Positions 47,500-59,350 of a stretch of DNA of 64,000 bases are shown one piece after another; positions within the stretch are counted from its first letter, which is position 1; each line of letters starts with the position of its first letter. Below the pieces are notes generated by a model. That model ran no database searches, was not told the DNA's origin, and saw nothing but the letters and a program-made list of their open reading frames with translations. A program made the position numbers and the translations under genes. This DNA comes from Adiantum capillus-veneris (taxonomy: Eukaryota > Streptophyta > Polypodiopsida > Polypodiales > Pteridaceae). The stretch is from NCBI GenBank assembly GCA_014529385.2, contig CM043947.1, positions 102,608,811 to 102,672,810 of the forward strand, in the 5' to 3' direction.

Positions 47500-48240
47500 C
47501 AAAAGTCAGTGTTTGGTGTGAGCGAAGTTCTTATTGTGGGTGCGGGCCATATGGTAGAAGGCCTTGTCCTACAAAGATTGATGTAATTCAAAGAATGAAA
47601 GAGACATATATTAATGTAATTGAGGTTCGAAGGTTCTTGGGTGCATCTGTGCTCTAAGTTATTTGGATTCTACATCATGCACATGTGGCAGAACCTTTGT
47701 ATCAACTTTTGAGAAAGAACCAAAAGTTTCAATGGGAAGAAATGCATAGCCATGCCATGAGAAAATTGTAGAAGTTGCTGCTTATGTCTCCAACTTTGAG
47801 GAAAGCAAACTATGAATGTGGAAGATATGTATTTGTGACAGTGGATACTAGCCCCACATGAATTGGATGGGTGATTGGGAAAGCTAATGATGACGGAAAG
47901 CGATATGTGGAGAAAAAGTCCTAAGTACTCATCAACGCAATTATTAACAAGTAAAAAGAGAGCTATGGGGAGCAGTCACATCATTAAAATGCAACAAAGA
48001 GTATTTGATAGGAGCAAATGTAATAGTGGATACTGATTGTCTACCCCTTCTTGGAATGATCACAAGCTGCTCAACTCTCGACATTGCTATGTTGGGATGG
48101 ATGGCCTACATAAAGTCCTTGAATCCAGAATTTAAGCATATTGCAAAGAATGATAATCTAGTTGCAGATATGCTTTCAAGAGCAAGGTATGAAAATGAAG
48201 AAGACATGGTTGTCGAGGGCAATGATGTAGGCACATAGTT
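47500..48240 (+). pseudogene. RNase H of the plus-strand gypsy
   Basis: In broken frames: FVTVDTSP and GWVIGKANDDGKRYVEKKS near 47,830-47,920, then 48005-48238 with GANVIVDTDCLPLLGMI and DNLVADMLSRARYENE. Asp residues of the active site are present. Stops separate the parts. Confidence 0.7.
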
Positions 48241-48539
48241 CTATAGTATCTCTCATGCCAAGGGTGATCATGTTTGCATGTCAAATGCACTTGAGTCATT
48301 TACAGAGGACCTATATCAAGGTGATTGGTTTCTCATTGGATGCTATCTGAACACTTTGACAAGGCAAGAAGGGTGGACTGATCAAGAGTTCAAAAGAATA
48401 CGGAGAAAGGTCTATGGATACTTTTTGAAAGATGGGTACTTATGAAAGCGTCCAGAACAAAGAAATAGAATTCCCTTGAGAGTCGTGAATGATAAGGATG
48501 CTCAAAATGAGCTTTTGAAAATGTTTCATGAGAGTCTCT

Positions 48540-49716
48540 ATGGTGTACATAGAGGCATATGGGCACCTTTACTAAAATGAAAGAGAGCTATTAGTGGAAA
48601 GGTATGTATAAAGATGTATCTCACTTTGTGGAAACCTGTCAAATGTATTCAAATGTACGTCATCGTGATGGTTTGCACCCTACTTACCCATTGGCCATGC
48701 ACTGTAAGTGGGTAGTAGATCTGGTTACAATGCCATTGAGCTTATGGCAAATGAGATACATAGTGCTTGCACGAGAAGATTTAACCAACCAAGTTCAAGG
48801 TCGTGCTCTAAGAACAAGAAGCACATAAGGGATATGTAAGTTCCTCTTGGATGATGTAATTAGCCGTTATGGTTGTGTTGGGAAAATAACAGCGGACAGG
48901 GGTGATCTGGATGCTGGCAAAGCAAGGGAGTCTTTCTCTAGGTTGGGCATTAAACTTTCTCTCACTACTACATATAGTTATGAGGGAAATGGTAAATCAG
49001 AGTGTGGGCATCCTCCTATTATTAAATCTTTGGCTAAGGCTTGCAAATTTAAAATGGGAGAGTGGCCTAGGTTATTGCCTTATGCTTTATGGGATGATCC
49101 TATAACTCATAGCTCAGTTACTGGTAATATGCCTTTTGAGTTGATGTATGGTCAGAAACCTATAATTCCAATTGAGGATGTAATTGCCACATGGAATGTA
49201 TTACCTTGGGAAGATGGAATGAGTAGAGAAGACCTTCTTGATTTTCACATACAACATTTAGAAATAATTCCCCAAGATATTGAGATTGCAGTAGCACGAT
49301 TTAAAGATTCAAGGTTAAAGAATAAGGACAGATTTGAAAAGAGGCATAGGCTTAGACCTAAATCTATTGAGGAAGGTGATTGGGTGCTGGTGTATGACAT
49401 TAGTCTTGAAAACCAACATTCGACAATAAAAAATATGTCAAAGAGATGGTTTGGTCCTTATGTGGTTCAGCATGTAGATGCGAATCCAACCTATACCTTG
49501 CAAGAGTTAGACGGGGCAGAAATGAAGATTCCCATTGCAGGGAAAAGAATCAAGTTATCCAAAAGAAGAGGTGATACAGATCCCTTTGTTTCACAAGAAA
49601 GTCAAAATGAAGGCTCTGATGAACATTTATGGATGAAGATGAAGAAAGAGATGATGATGCATTCGATTTCCTTGGAAGCGATAATGATTGAACCTGCTAT
49701 AAAAAGATATGTGTAA
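48540..49716 (+). pseudogene. Integrase of the plus-strand gypsy
   Basis: A zinc region remains at 48,540-48,660 (VETCQMYSNVRHRDG). The core is partly lost between 48,660 and 48,840. The long frame 48847-49716 has VGKITADRGDLD (Asp), YEGNGKSECGHPPI (Glu), MPFELMYGQKPIIP, then RWFGPYVVQHVDANPTYTLQ and IPIAGKRIKLSKRRG, the C-terminal DNA-binding part. It is the longest unbroken piece of this element (289 codons). Confidence 0.85.
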
Positions 49717-49753
49717 CACATGTCGGAGGATGTGCAGGTTTAGAGGGGGTGGA

Positions 49754-50776
49754 TTTCATGCCATGGCACCTGCATAATGTGAAAATAAAAATATCTACCT
49801 CACTATTTATTTTTTATTGTGTGGGACCAAATGCTACAATGTACATAGTGTGATATATGCGAAAACGGATGCCATGGTTGCAGGCATGTACATACCTTGT
49901 CAAGCAGGCGACATGAGGTACGTGGCACAGCTGCATGTTTTACCACATTAAAGAATGCCTAATTTTCTTTAGGAATGTACAAATGTCAAGTGTTTCGAGG
50001 TGGCACGCTCGTTTTGCCTATAAAGTTCAATGCGGACGATCTTGGCAAAAAATAGTAGGTTTTGTGCACGGGTGTAAAAGATGTATCCAAAGTACTTACC
50101 AAGTAGAAAAATGAGTTCAACATGAAACTTGAGCCCAATCGGGATTTTTTCATAAATTTAGGGATTTTTCCCAGTTCGTTTGGGCCTTTTACGGACAAAA
50201 AGGGGCATTTTTGGGCTAAAAATGACAATAAAATGGATAAAAATAGCCTAAAAATAGCTCAAAAATTCCACATCAATGATGCTTCTGTTGTTGCCTAAGT
50301 AGAGAGGGAAGTTTTAGAGCCAATAATGAGCTCATTTGGGCATATAAGTAAGGAGATACAACCATTCATTTAAAGGGTGCTAGTGCAGTCTCGTGTTGCT
50401 TCCACTACATGGTTGATGCTGTGAGGCCTACAAGTAGGGTTTCCCCTCTTGAAAAACTACTTGGGCTTCTCCAATGAAGTACTAAAGCTTCCATGAAATT
50501 ATCACGACAAGAAATCAAAGCATCTTTTTAGGGTTTTTAACAGGTCGAATGAGCACTACATCTGTGCAATTCGAAGCGAGGCTACACCTAATCTTCACAC
50601 ACACAAGAGTTTTGAGTTAGAATTGGTTATTTTTCAAAGTGGAGCCTTCATGGCTGGAGTTTTGTTCTATTTGAGTGTGTTTTGACTTCAAATCATCAAC
50701 ACCTTGCTTGATTTTTCTACGAATCCTCACAGTCAGAGGCCCGACACTTTCCTAGTCGCACTGCGCACTTCTAGAC
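49754..50776 (+). repeat. 3' LTR of the plus-strand gypsy
   Basis: About 1.02 kb directly after the purine tract. Its first bases are TTTC where the 5' copy has TGTC, so the canonical TG start is mutated. Confidence 0.85.
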
Positions 50777-50908
50777 AGTGTATGAAGACACATCAGTATT
50801 TTGAAAGTTTCCAAAACTAAAATCAATGAGTACCTATTCATAGCTTATGTCACCATGATTCTAATGACTACTTGCAAGAAAAAAAGAAACATCATTTGAT
50901 ATACTTAT

Positions 50909-51950
50909 TGTCAGATCCCCAACTCGCCAACAACAAAATCTGGATGGGATCCTTGATAGGTCTCTAGGCCTAAAAACAATCAAAGTCTTTAAACAAGAAA
51001 AATCCAGGGAATAGACCTTTACCATTGACAATGTCTTGGGTCAATAGCCCTAGAAGAAGACTTAGTTATGTCTCACAGCGGAAACGGGCCAACATCTTAA
51101 AAGTCTAAACCTCTTTCGGCCTTATAAATTCCACAAATTGAGCTAAGGTATCCTAAGCCAACGCTTTCTCCCCCCTAAAAAATGTTAGGGCACAGCCGCT
51201 GGTGGACTCCTCTTCCAAGTGAATAAGTTTTCTAAATGTTTTAGTGCACAGGGATGGATAGCTACCTGACTAATCAGGTCCACCCGTCCATGATTGACAA
51301 CCTTAGTCAATCCCCACTTACCACCCCGCACTCACACATGATTCTTGTTTTTCTACTTACTATCACATTGTTTTAACGTTTAAAATTAATGGTTTCTTTT
51401 AACTTTTTGTTAGAGTGATTCCTTCAATAAAGTTTTCAAGATAGCATTGAAAAACATTCTTTTAGCAAACAGATATCTTTAAACTTAAGAGAGGGTACTA
51501 TCAATCAAAAACATTTTTCTTTTAACTTTTCGTTATAGTTATTCCTTCAATCAAGTATTAAAGACAACATTGAAAAGCATTTTTTTAGCAAAAAGATAAC
51601 TTCAAACTTAAGACAAGGTACTGTCAATCAAAAACATAATAACCATGACCAATACTCTTCTTGTCTCAAGACCACATAAGGTGAAAAACGACACCCATTC
51701 CTTGTTCAGAATCCGGGGTGCATAAACCCCTACCCAAGGTTCGGGGTGCCCATACACCAAACTAGTTGCCCAAACAACCAGGTGCCTCTCCTAGGATTAA
51801 AAACGGTATCTTGAATTATGTAGAAACATCAAGACATGACACGGAGAATCTGGGGTGGAAAAACCCCTACCCCAGGTTTGGGGTGCCCATACACTAAACC
51901 AATTGCCCATACAACTTGGAGGCTCCCCTAGGATAAAATAGGTATCCTAG
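50909..51950 (-). repeat. 3' LTR of the gag-only element, with internal duplications
   Basis: It is longer than the partner because two segments are duplicated: about 120 bp (51,389-51,630, landmark TTCTTTTAACTTTT) and about 137 bp (51,711-51,949, landmark CTACCC.AGGTT.GGGGTGCCCATACAC). Confidence 0.75.
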
Positions 51951-51989
51951 GGCTCTAGGAGTAGTTCAAGGGTTTTTCTCTTCTAGACA

Positions 51990-52660
51990 ATTATGTCTAT
52001 AGTGCCCCATTTGATTGCATCCATAGCACCTAACATTTGGAAAGGTCTGCCCAAGTTCACTGCTACAGCTACTCCACGTTGTTGATATCCTTAGTTGAAA
52101 GTTCCCCTGGCTCCTCCCCTAAAGTTATTAAATCCTTCAGAAGCAAGAGGCCTGGCCCTGAGAAGGGAGTCCTAAATTGATGCAGGCCTCATGGCTTCGA
52201 GACGTGTACTCAAGGGTTTATTGAGGCCTTGATAGAAGCAGGCAATCTGTTGTTCCATTGTCATCTAGGGAGCATAGCATTGTAAGCACATAAAATTTGT
52301 GTAGTACTCCTTCAGAGAGAGTCCTAGTAGCTGTCGTAGACCAAAGAATTGGTTCATCTTGATAGCCTGATGTGCAGGAGAGAGATAGCGTTCTTTGATT
52401 GCCTGCTTCCTTTTCTCCCAAGATGGACTACTCATGGGATTATCTCTGCAGTTTTGCTTTCACTAAAGTTTGGCATCTCCGCTGAGTTGGAACACACCCA
52501 ATATTGTTTGGTTTTCTTGAGTAGTTCTTGTACCTTTAAAATAGTCATCCATAGCATCTAACCATGCTTCGGCATCTCGCTCTAAATTCAGTCTCTCTCC
52601 CTTGAAGATAGAGAGTTGGACTTGATTTAGTAGTAATTTTTTCTCTTGAGTAACAATGTA
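51990..52660 (-). pseudogene. Gypsy-type gag with intact zinc knuckle
   Basis: Minus-strand frames give VTQEKKLLLNQVQLSIFKGE, then ERDAEAWLDAMDDYFKG, then KERYLSPAHQAIKMNQFFGL and ending in CYGCNQMGHYRHNC (near 52,000-52,045). The zinc knuckle is complete (CCHC). Stops interrupt the frame in the middle (about 52,450). A second, decayed copy of the same gag lies at 57,880-58,430. Confidence 0.75.
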
Positions 52661-53507
52661 AAGGCTATTTACGCGAGTATTATCTTGGGATTGAATTAGT
52701 GGAATTTAGTACTAGATGAAAATCTCTCTTACTTACGCTATTAAGTTATCCCATACTCAAAAAATTTGCACACTAGATGAAGACATATGTCAAACCATAA
52801 ACAAAACTTCTTATAGCATATCCATGAGAACCATAGTATGTACAAGAGCTAATAGAATCTATGAAGATCCTACTATGTGAAAAGGTGACAACAGTCCTAT
52901 ACTAGAATCTTGTGGACTTCGGGTGGATCAGATATAGGATCAAAATATACATCTTTTGGTCCATAAAAACTAGGGCCTACACTTATGGGCCTACTTCTAC
53001 TTGGGTAGATTACTTTAGACACTTGATCAAGCACCCACTGATTTTGTGATACTTGGACACCATCTACTACAAGGGTTTCCTCTAGATTCTTTGTCCCAAT
53101 GAAAAAGTATACGTCAGTCACTTGAAGATATTCAGCCCATTTGAATCTCTTCATATTTAGTGCTAAACCTTCTAACTCTCCCACATCAATGATGAAAATT
53201 TCACTAGATCTTTACCACTTGATCCTCCAAGTGGGAGAAGAAACATTCATGTCTAGCCATTTCATCATGCTTTGTCACATTGAATAGCATCGAGATAGGC
53301 ATGCCCTTATAAACCTAATGATGAAACAAACCCAAGAATTCTTGGTAGGCTTGATGCAAATCTTCCTGCAAGATAGGGATAATTATCTCTCTTTCTTTCT
53401 CTCCCTCTTCTCAATTAAATACCCCTTTTATTGAATTGGTCAAAAATTACTTATTTCAACCTAATACCTTAAAAGTTTCCCTAGGTCCAAGGCTTTAATT
53501 AACACAC
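52661..53507 (-). other. Leader / 5' part of the gag-only element
   Basis: Includes an 89-95 codon frame (53184-52897, MGELEGLALNMKRFKWAEYL) without recognised motif. It may be the N-terminal part of gag or leader sequence. Confidence 0.35.
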
Positions 53508-53519
53508 GCTCTGATACCA
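53508..53519 (-). other. Primer binding site (initiator tRNA-Met)
   Basis: TGGTATCAGAGC on the minus strand, two bases from the end of the 5' LTR. Confidence 0.9.
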
Positions 53520-53521
53520 CT

Positions 53522-54318
53522 TGTGCGATCCCCAACCCACTGACACCAAAATCGGGATGGGATCCTTGACAGGTCTCTAGGCCTAATAAAAATCAGAGTC
53601 TCTAGATAAGAAAAGTCCAGGGAATAGACCTTTACCATTGAAGATTTCTTGTGTCTATAGCCCTAGAAGAAGACCTAGTTCTCTCTCACAACAGAAACCG
53701 GACAATATCATAAAAGTCTAAAACTCTTTTGACCCTCGACCAACGCTTCCCCCCCCCCAACAGATGTGAGGGCACAACCGCTGGTGGACTCCTCTTCGAA
53801 GTGAAGAAGTTTTCTAAACATTTTAGTATGTAGGGATGGATAGTTACCTGACTAATCAGGTCCACCCATCCATGATTGACAACCTTAGTCGATCCCCACT
53901 TACCACCCCGCACTCACACATGATTATTTTATTTTTTAATTACTATCAAATTGTTTTAACATTAAAAATAATGGTTTCTTTTAACTTTTCGTTACCGTGA
54001 TTCCTTTAATCAAGTATTAAAGACAGCATTGAAAAGCATTCTTTTAGCAAACATACAACTTTAAACTTAAGATAGAGTACTGTCAATCAAAAACTTTTGA
54101 CCAAAATAACCATGACCAATACTCCTTTTGTCTCAAGACCACCTAAGGGTGAAAAATGGCACCCATTCCTTATTCACAATCCGGGGTGGATAAACCCCCA
54201 CCCATGGTTCGGGGTGCCCATACGCCAAACCAATTGCCGAGACAATCTGCCGGCTCCCCTAGGATAAAAACCGATATCCTAACTTATGTAGAAACATCAA
54301 GACATGACACGGAGTAAA
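53522..54318 (-). repeat. 5' LTR of the gag-only element
   Basis: About 0.8 kb, aligning with 50,909-51,840. The outer end is approximate; homology ends near ACATGACACGGAG. No target duplication identified. Confidence 0.7.
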
Positions 54319-54593
54319 AACTCGTCATTCATGGGAGTAACCGACTTATTTGTGTGGAAAGACATCATTAAAATATACCAAGGAGTCCAAGGTATTTTGA
54401 GACAAGCTGTCTTAAGGATGATCAATCATATCTTTCCTAAATCAACCAGCCTTAACCCAAATAATTTTTTCCTAACTTACAAACAAATGCACATTGGTTT
54501 CTTGGAAGATATCTTCAGTTTTCAATTATTTTTTCTTTTCTTGTTCCTTACTCCCTCTTTTATGTATGTTTAATATCTAAAGAAAAACTTGAC

Positions 54594-54791
54594 TTAATTA
54601 AAACTTAAATTATAATGAAGACCCACCTCGGACTGATCGGCCATTTTCTGCTGCATTGCTAGGGCCTGAATGCTCTCATCAGTAGGCCTACTACTAGGCT
54701 CAACCTCATCGTGGTGTGATGCTCTAGCTCCTTTAGGAATACTACCCTCATCATCAGATTGAGGATTGACAGGGGTCCTTTTTGGTGCCAT
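54594..54791 (-). CDS. Possible gag N-terminal fragment
   Basis: Sixty-five codons starting MAPKRTPVNPQSDDEGSIPK, acidic and Ser/Pro-rich, with a helix-prone middle (ESIQALAMQQKMADQ). Many gypsy gag proteins begin in this way, but no core follows to the left, so the assignment is weak. It may be an orphan of the nearby elements. Confidence 0.3.
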   Translation of the reverse strand: MAPKRTPVNPQSDDEGSIPKGARASHHDEVEPSSRPTDESIQALAMQQKMADQSEVGLHYNLSFN

Positions 54792-54849
54792 GACTTCTTA
54801 TCTCTATGAAAGAGGACGTCTATTTTTATATAAATCATTCAAAAACTTG

Positions 54850-55480
54850 ACTTAACCTTTGTATTCAATCTAATTCCTCTTTTTAACCCAACTAAGGATA
54901 AATTTGTAGTCCTATGTTAATTTCTTGACCTAGCAATTTCTTATTTGCTTATATGGGTAAGATAACTTTATCCTAGCTTCTCGTTAAGGTTTTGGGTGAA
55001 AGCATGTTAATGTGTCGCGCTTTTTGTGCTAGTTAGCATTTCCAAGTTAGCACATCTTTAAAAAGTTGGGCGGCCAGTAAAATTTTCACAAATGAGATCA
55101 AAATTTATCGGAGGTTGTATATTTGGATTCTTTATTTCAAGAGCTTTCTATCGTTATATCATATGTCATAGATCTTGGAGATGTAGCTCATGTTATTGCA
55201 CTAGTTAGCATATGTCCAAATTGTGCTAGTTAACATTGTTTGGATTATGAAAAAGTATGTCACATAAACATGCTTTCTTCCTTTTCTAAGCTCTCTTAAT
55301 TTTGTTATAAATTTCTATAAATTTTCACAAATTCATCTCAATATTTTATACTTCCAGTAATTTTCCTAGAGACTTTTGACATTAATTTCCATTTATCCTA
55401 ATTTAGTTTTAGCTTACAATAGGATTTTTTATCAATTGTAATTACTTAAACTAGTTAAATAACTGTATTATAATTATCAC
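54850..55480. other. AT-rich, no gene seen
   Basis: Strongly AT-rich with no supported frames. GTGCTAGTTAGCAT-like short repeats occur around 55,028-55,230. Confidence 0.4.
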
Positions 55481-56400
55481 AAGTAGACAATGATATTTCC
55501 TAACTTTGATTACTACCTTGTAGTTACAAGTTAGTTATCTAATTTTCTCTTTTTATTTTTAGCTTCAATTTGTCTGTTTTGGCTTAATTAAATATCTAGA
55601 TTGACTTTATGACCTTGAGATAATAATTACAAATTACATATTTTGTATACTAACTTTGATAAATAGAACTTAGTTATTTAACTTGATTAGCTAATTTCCT
55701 TGTATTAATTTTAGCTAAAATCAATCTATTTTGGCTTAAATAAATAGCTAGATCAATTTTTAGACCATAAGCTAATTAATAGTACTTACTTATGATGTAT
55801 ATTAACTCTAGTAAATAGCACATAATTATCTAACCTGGTTAGCTAAGTTCCCCCTTTTATTTTCAGCTAAAATGAGTCTATTTGGACTTAATTCAATAGG
55901 TAGATTAACTTTGTGACCTTAAGCTACTTATGAGGGCTTACTTATGAAATATGCTAACTCTAATAAATAGCACATAATTATCTAGCTTGATTAGATTATT
56001 TCCCCCTTCTATTTCAGCTAAAATGTGTTTGGTTTGGCTTAATTAAATAGCTAGATTAAATTTTTGACCCTAAGCTAATTGTCACAAATTACTAAGAAGG
56101 TATACTAACTCTGATAAATAGCAAGTATTCTAGCTTGATTAGATAATTTCCCCCTTTTATTTTTAACTAAAATTAGTCTATTTCGACTTCATTAAATAGC
56201 TATGTTACCTTTCAGATATTCATCTAGTTATCACGGCTTACTTTTGATGTATACTAACTTTAATAAATATCACTTTATTATCTAACTTGATTAGTTAATT
56301 TCTCCCTTTTAATTTCAACTAAACTCAGTTTGTTTTGGCTTAATTAAATACTTAGACTAATTTTCTTTTAATAAGGTAGATACCCCATGTTCCTTATAGT
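55480..56400. repeat. ~150-bp AT-rich tandem repeat, about six units
   Basis: The landmark TTGATTAG.TAATTTC..CCTTTTATTT recurs at about 55,526, 55,687, 55,838, 55,985, 56,136 and 56,289, a period of about 147-161 bp. Each unit continues with AGCTAAAAT...GTCTATTTTGGCTTAATTAAATAGCTAGATT and TAACTCTGATAAATAGCAC. Units are diverged. It lies directly downstream of the chromovirus remnant. Confidence 0.85.
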
Positions 56401-56879
56401 GTTTTCTAACTACGATAGTTAACTTAGGAATATTTGAGTTGATTAAGTAGGTTTTTTATTAGATTTTTGGTTTAAAAATAGCTACTTCTTGCCTAATTAA
56501 TTACAAAAACAAATAAAAAAACTATGACATAAATTTTCTAGCTTCTTAATATTTTTCTAGCTTCTTTAAAATCTAGTCAAATTCTAATAATTATCTTGTA
56601 CTAATATAATCTTAATTAATATAACTACCCTTAATTTAAGACTAAACACATTAATTTAAACCCTTATATGGTTTAATAATTAGTAAGATCAATATCCCTA
56701 ATCTTTCAGAGGGACTAGCAAGGTTAGTTTTGTTTGAACTTAATTTTGAAAATTTCTAGCCCTGGGCTTTCCGTGCTTAAGATTCCCAAAATACCATTTT
56801 TCATTGCTTTTGAGATAGTGTTTTACCTGTTTGTATATCCAATGCTTTTCCCTAAAGCTTTGAGTTCATTCCTCTGTAG
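56401..56879. other. No gene seen
   Basis: AT-rich continuation of the repeat region, decaying, with no frame supported. Confidence 0.35.
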
Positions 56880-57450
56880 CTAGAAAGGTGGAGACCTTAC
56901 AATCACCCCAACTTAAGAATTGGAGATGCCCTCATCTCAACCGAAATTGGGAAAGTCTTTGAGAAGAGAGGTTTCATTTTCCCAAGTGGCATCTTGGGTG
57001 GGATAATCTTTCCAATTTACCAAGTGTTACTGATTACTCTAAGAGTTCTTTCTAGTTTCAAGGATACAATCTTGTTGGAGTTTCCACAATTCCTTACTAA
57101 TTACTTGCTATTGAATTTTTTCCAAAAAGCTCTCAGTGTTGAGACCATCTTAAAAATCGTTACAAACCAATTGCATCATCTCAAAAACCAGGTTAAATCC
57201 ACTCTATAAAAGATCCATATATCCACCTTGTCAACATGAATGCGCTTGATCTAACTGACCATTCAGAGCAATCAACGTTCGACAACTATTGTGTATTCCA
57301 GGTTTGCCAATTTGAAAGCGCTCGATATGTTCTTGCTATTCTGAGCAATCTGCATTGGCACAAGCTTCAACCATTGCACCAGAGGTATCCCCTCTGTACT
57401 CTAACCTGGTTGACCAACATTATGTAAAGGGATTTAAGAGGTTTCATATC
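56880..57450 (-). pseudogene. Chromodomain end of a gypsy chromovirus
   Basis: The minus frame at about 57,080-56,950 contains CILETRKNS and then HLVNWKDYPTQDATWENE, matching the integrase C-terminal chromodomain of plant chromoviruses (ILDTR...YLVKWK.LP.EDATWE). Stops are present in the first strand of the domain. The tail runs to about 56,880. The sequence to the right (57,230-57,450) is probably the decayed integrase C-terminal region. Confidence 0.65.
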
Positions 57451-57879
57451 AAGAGTTCTTTTGGCTTCCTATTAGTCTCGTACATTAATACTTAAATATC
57501 TAGGCCACTTTTCAAGGAAGGCTAGCTTGTGCACAAGGAATGTGAGTTGGTTTCTTGACAACTCTCTCTTTCCTAAGATTCAAATTCTACCTTCCTATCA
57601 AGAACCTCTATCTTATTTGCTATATCCATCCTTAATTTCTTGGTTGAATGCTAACTTAACTTTAGATTTTTTAAGTAAGTGGGAAAAAAATAATGTATAT
57701 CAATATAATATATAAGTAACTCAAAGTTTTACATTATCGGTTTATAATGGTTTACAAAATTTCCTATTGTTGCTGAGCTCTAGGATTGCTAATTGTGGCC
57801 AAATGAGTGGCTCTTTCATCTTCCTCGTTCAGTAAAGCTGGTTCTCCCATGATTGCATTAAGCTCTGACTCCTCTCACT
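57451..57879 (-). other. Decayed gag-pol linker, no clear gene
   Basis: Acidic minus-strand traces (ETLEEEVEMEDEVKDE) near 57,950-57,880 could be the linker after gag. Most of the pol gene between gag and the chromodomain has been lost. Confidence 0.35.
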
Positions 57880-58430
57880 CATCCTTTACCTCATCCTCCA
57901 TTTCTACCTCCTCTTCGAGTGTCTCCTTGATTTTGAGGAATGGCTCTAGCAGTAGTTCGACGGTTTTTCTCTTCTAGATAGTTATTTCTATAGTGCCCCA
58001 TTTCATTGCATCAATAGCACCTGATATTTAGAAAGTTCTACTCCAAGTTCACTGTTGTAGCTACTCCACGTTGTTGATATCCTTGGTTGAAATTTTCCCT
58101 GGCTCTTTCCCTAAAGTTATTAAATCCATTATAGTTCCTTGTAGAGTTGGTTTCTTCAGCTACAAGAGGCTTGGCCCTGAGAAGGGTGTCTTGAATTGAT
58201 GTAGGCCTCATGGCTTCAAGATGTGTACTCAAGGGTTTAATGAGGCCTTGACAGAAGTGGGAAATATGTTGCTCCATTGTCATCTGGGGAGCATAGCATC
58301 GTAAGCACACAAATTTTTGTGTAGTACTCCTCTAGAGAGAGTCCTAGCTAGCGTAGACCAAAGAATTTTCTCACCTTGATAGCCTGATGTGCAAGAGAGA
58401 TATAGGACTATAAACTTACAAATATAAGTT
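57880..58430 (-). pseudogene. Decayed gypsy gag (second copy)
   Basis: The piece 58310-58038 contains CYAPQMTMEQHISHFCQGLI and RARENFNQGYQQRGV. The zinc knuckle region (about 57,975-58,020) has one stop and the last Cys changed to Tyr (CY*CNEMGHYRNNY), while the related copy at 52 kb is intact. It is collinear with the chromodomain piece to its left, so both may be one internally deleted chromovirus. Confidence 0.7.
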
Positions 58431-59052
58431 GAGGAGGCACTAGCACCAGTTTTCAATGTTGTTGAATATAGGAGAGTCTACTAAAACAAGAGATGATTAG
58501 TAAAGAGTCCTCATAATATCAAAGAAGAAAGGATTCCAATAAGTCAGTCATGGAAAAAATACACTAACCAAACATGCTTTGCAAGAACTGATACTTACCT
58601 CAAGATCCTTGGCCAACATTGAAAACTTGTGACCCTTCATAAGCCTTACATACACCCCTTGCATTTTGCGAAATTGGCACCAAGTATAGTAGATCTCTAC
58701 TCCATTGCAATCCTTTGTTGGCTATGAGCAAGCACATTCCTGCTAGAAATTACTTGCATAGTGCATAGAAGGCACTTTCTACCAAGTACACTCCTGCTAG
58801 AAATTACTTGCATAGTGCATAGTTCACACACACGCACGTGCGCGTGCGTGCGCACACACACACACACACACACACGCATACACAGAGTAAGCAAATGTTG
58901 TAGCAACTATGAAAAGGTTTTTGAAAAGGGGTAGGGAGCTAGAGTAGGAAAGTTGATGTTACACATCAAGAAAGAGGTTATGGAAATCAAAAGAGAGATG
59001 CAAGCTTGGGAAGAGAGTGAAAGTGGACTGGGGAACCTTGATAAAGGAAGAA
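58431..59052. other. No gene seen; (CA)n/CpG-rich alternating repeat
   Basis: Contains a 37-bp direct repeat TGCTAGAAATTACTTGCATAGTGCATAG (about 58,740 and 58,793) and an alternating purine-pyrimidine tract CACGCACGTGCGCGTGCGTGCGCACAC (58,828-58,876), which has Z-DNA-forming character. Confidence 0.5.
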
Positions 59053-59350
59053 GATGTTGGAGGTATGGAGACAAAAGTTGCAGATCTAGAATGAGATGTT
59101 GGAGCTATGGAGAAAGAGGTTGCAGATCTAACAGCAAAGATGTTGGATCTATGGAGAAAGAGGTTTCAGATCTGGAAGGAAATGTTGGATCTATGGAGAA
59201 AGAGGTTGCAAATATAGAAGGAGATCTTGTAGCTATGCAAAAGAGGTTGCAAGTTTAGAAGGAGATGTTGTAGCTATGGAGGAAGAGGTTGCAAATCTAG
59301 AAGGAGATGTTAGAGAGGTAGAATTTTGTGTGGTAGGCTACTTTACAAAA
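59053..59350 (+). repeat. 42-bp tandem repeat encoding a 14-residue coiled-coil unit
   Basis: GATGTTGGAGCTATGGAGAA and its continuation repeat at 59053, 59095, 59139, 59181, 59223, 59264 and 59306. In the coding frame the unit reads DVGAMEKEVADLEG, exactly two heptads, with hydrophobic residues at a/d-like positions. Spacings of 44 and 41 show that the present frame is broken. The preceding frame (58,953-59,050, MMLHIKKEVMEIKREM) has similar character. It is probably a relic of a long coiled-coil protein; the parent is unknown. Confidence 0.75.

Larger units (their letters stand above)
42744..50776 (+). mobile_element. Ty3/gypsy element, decayed, plus strand
   Basis: 5' LTR 42,744-43,790, gag from 43,843, protease near 45,735, reverse transcriptase 46,574-47,480, RNase H 47,800-48,238, integrase 48,540-49,716, polypurine tract AGAGGGGGTGGA (49,742-49,753) and 3' LTR 49,754-50,776. 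The PR-RT-RH-INT order is that of Ty3/gypsy. Frames are broken many times except in the integrase. The LTRs differ by many substitutions and small indels, so the copy is old. No target duplication was confirmed and the primer site is not obvious. Confidence 0.88.
50909..54318 (-). mobile_element. Gag-only LTR retrotransposon, minus strand
   Basis: The LTR-like copies are 53,522 to about 54,318 (5', on the right) and 50,909 to about 51,950 (3', on the left). Both start TGT.(C/A)GATCCCCAAC on the plus strand. GCTCTGATACCA at 53508-53519 is the reverse complement of the initiator tRNA-Met primer site and lies two bases from the 5' LTR. Gag occupies about 52,660-51,990 and the 3' LTR follows immediately, so protease and polymerase are absent. 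It is a deleted or non-autonomous element. Confidence 0.8.

Noticed and set aside
42744-50776. Target duplication for the plus-strand gypsy
   Set aside because: The five bases before 42,744 (AGCGT) and after 50,776 (GTGTA) do not match. Either the ends are misplaced or the sites have decayed.
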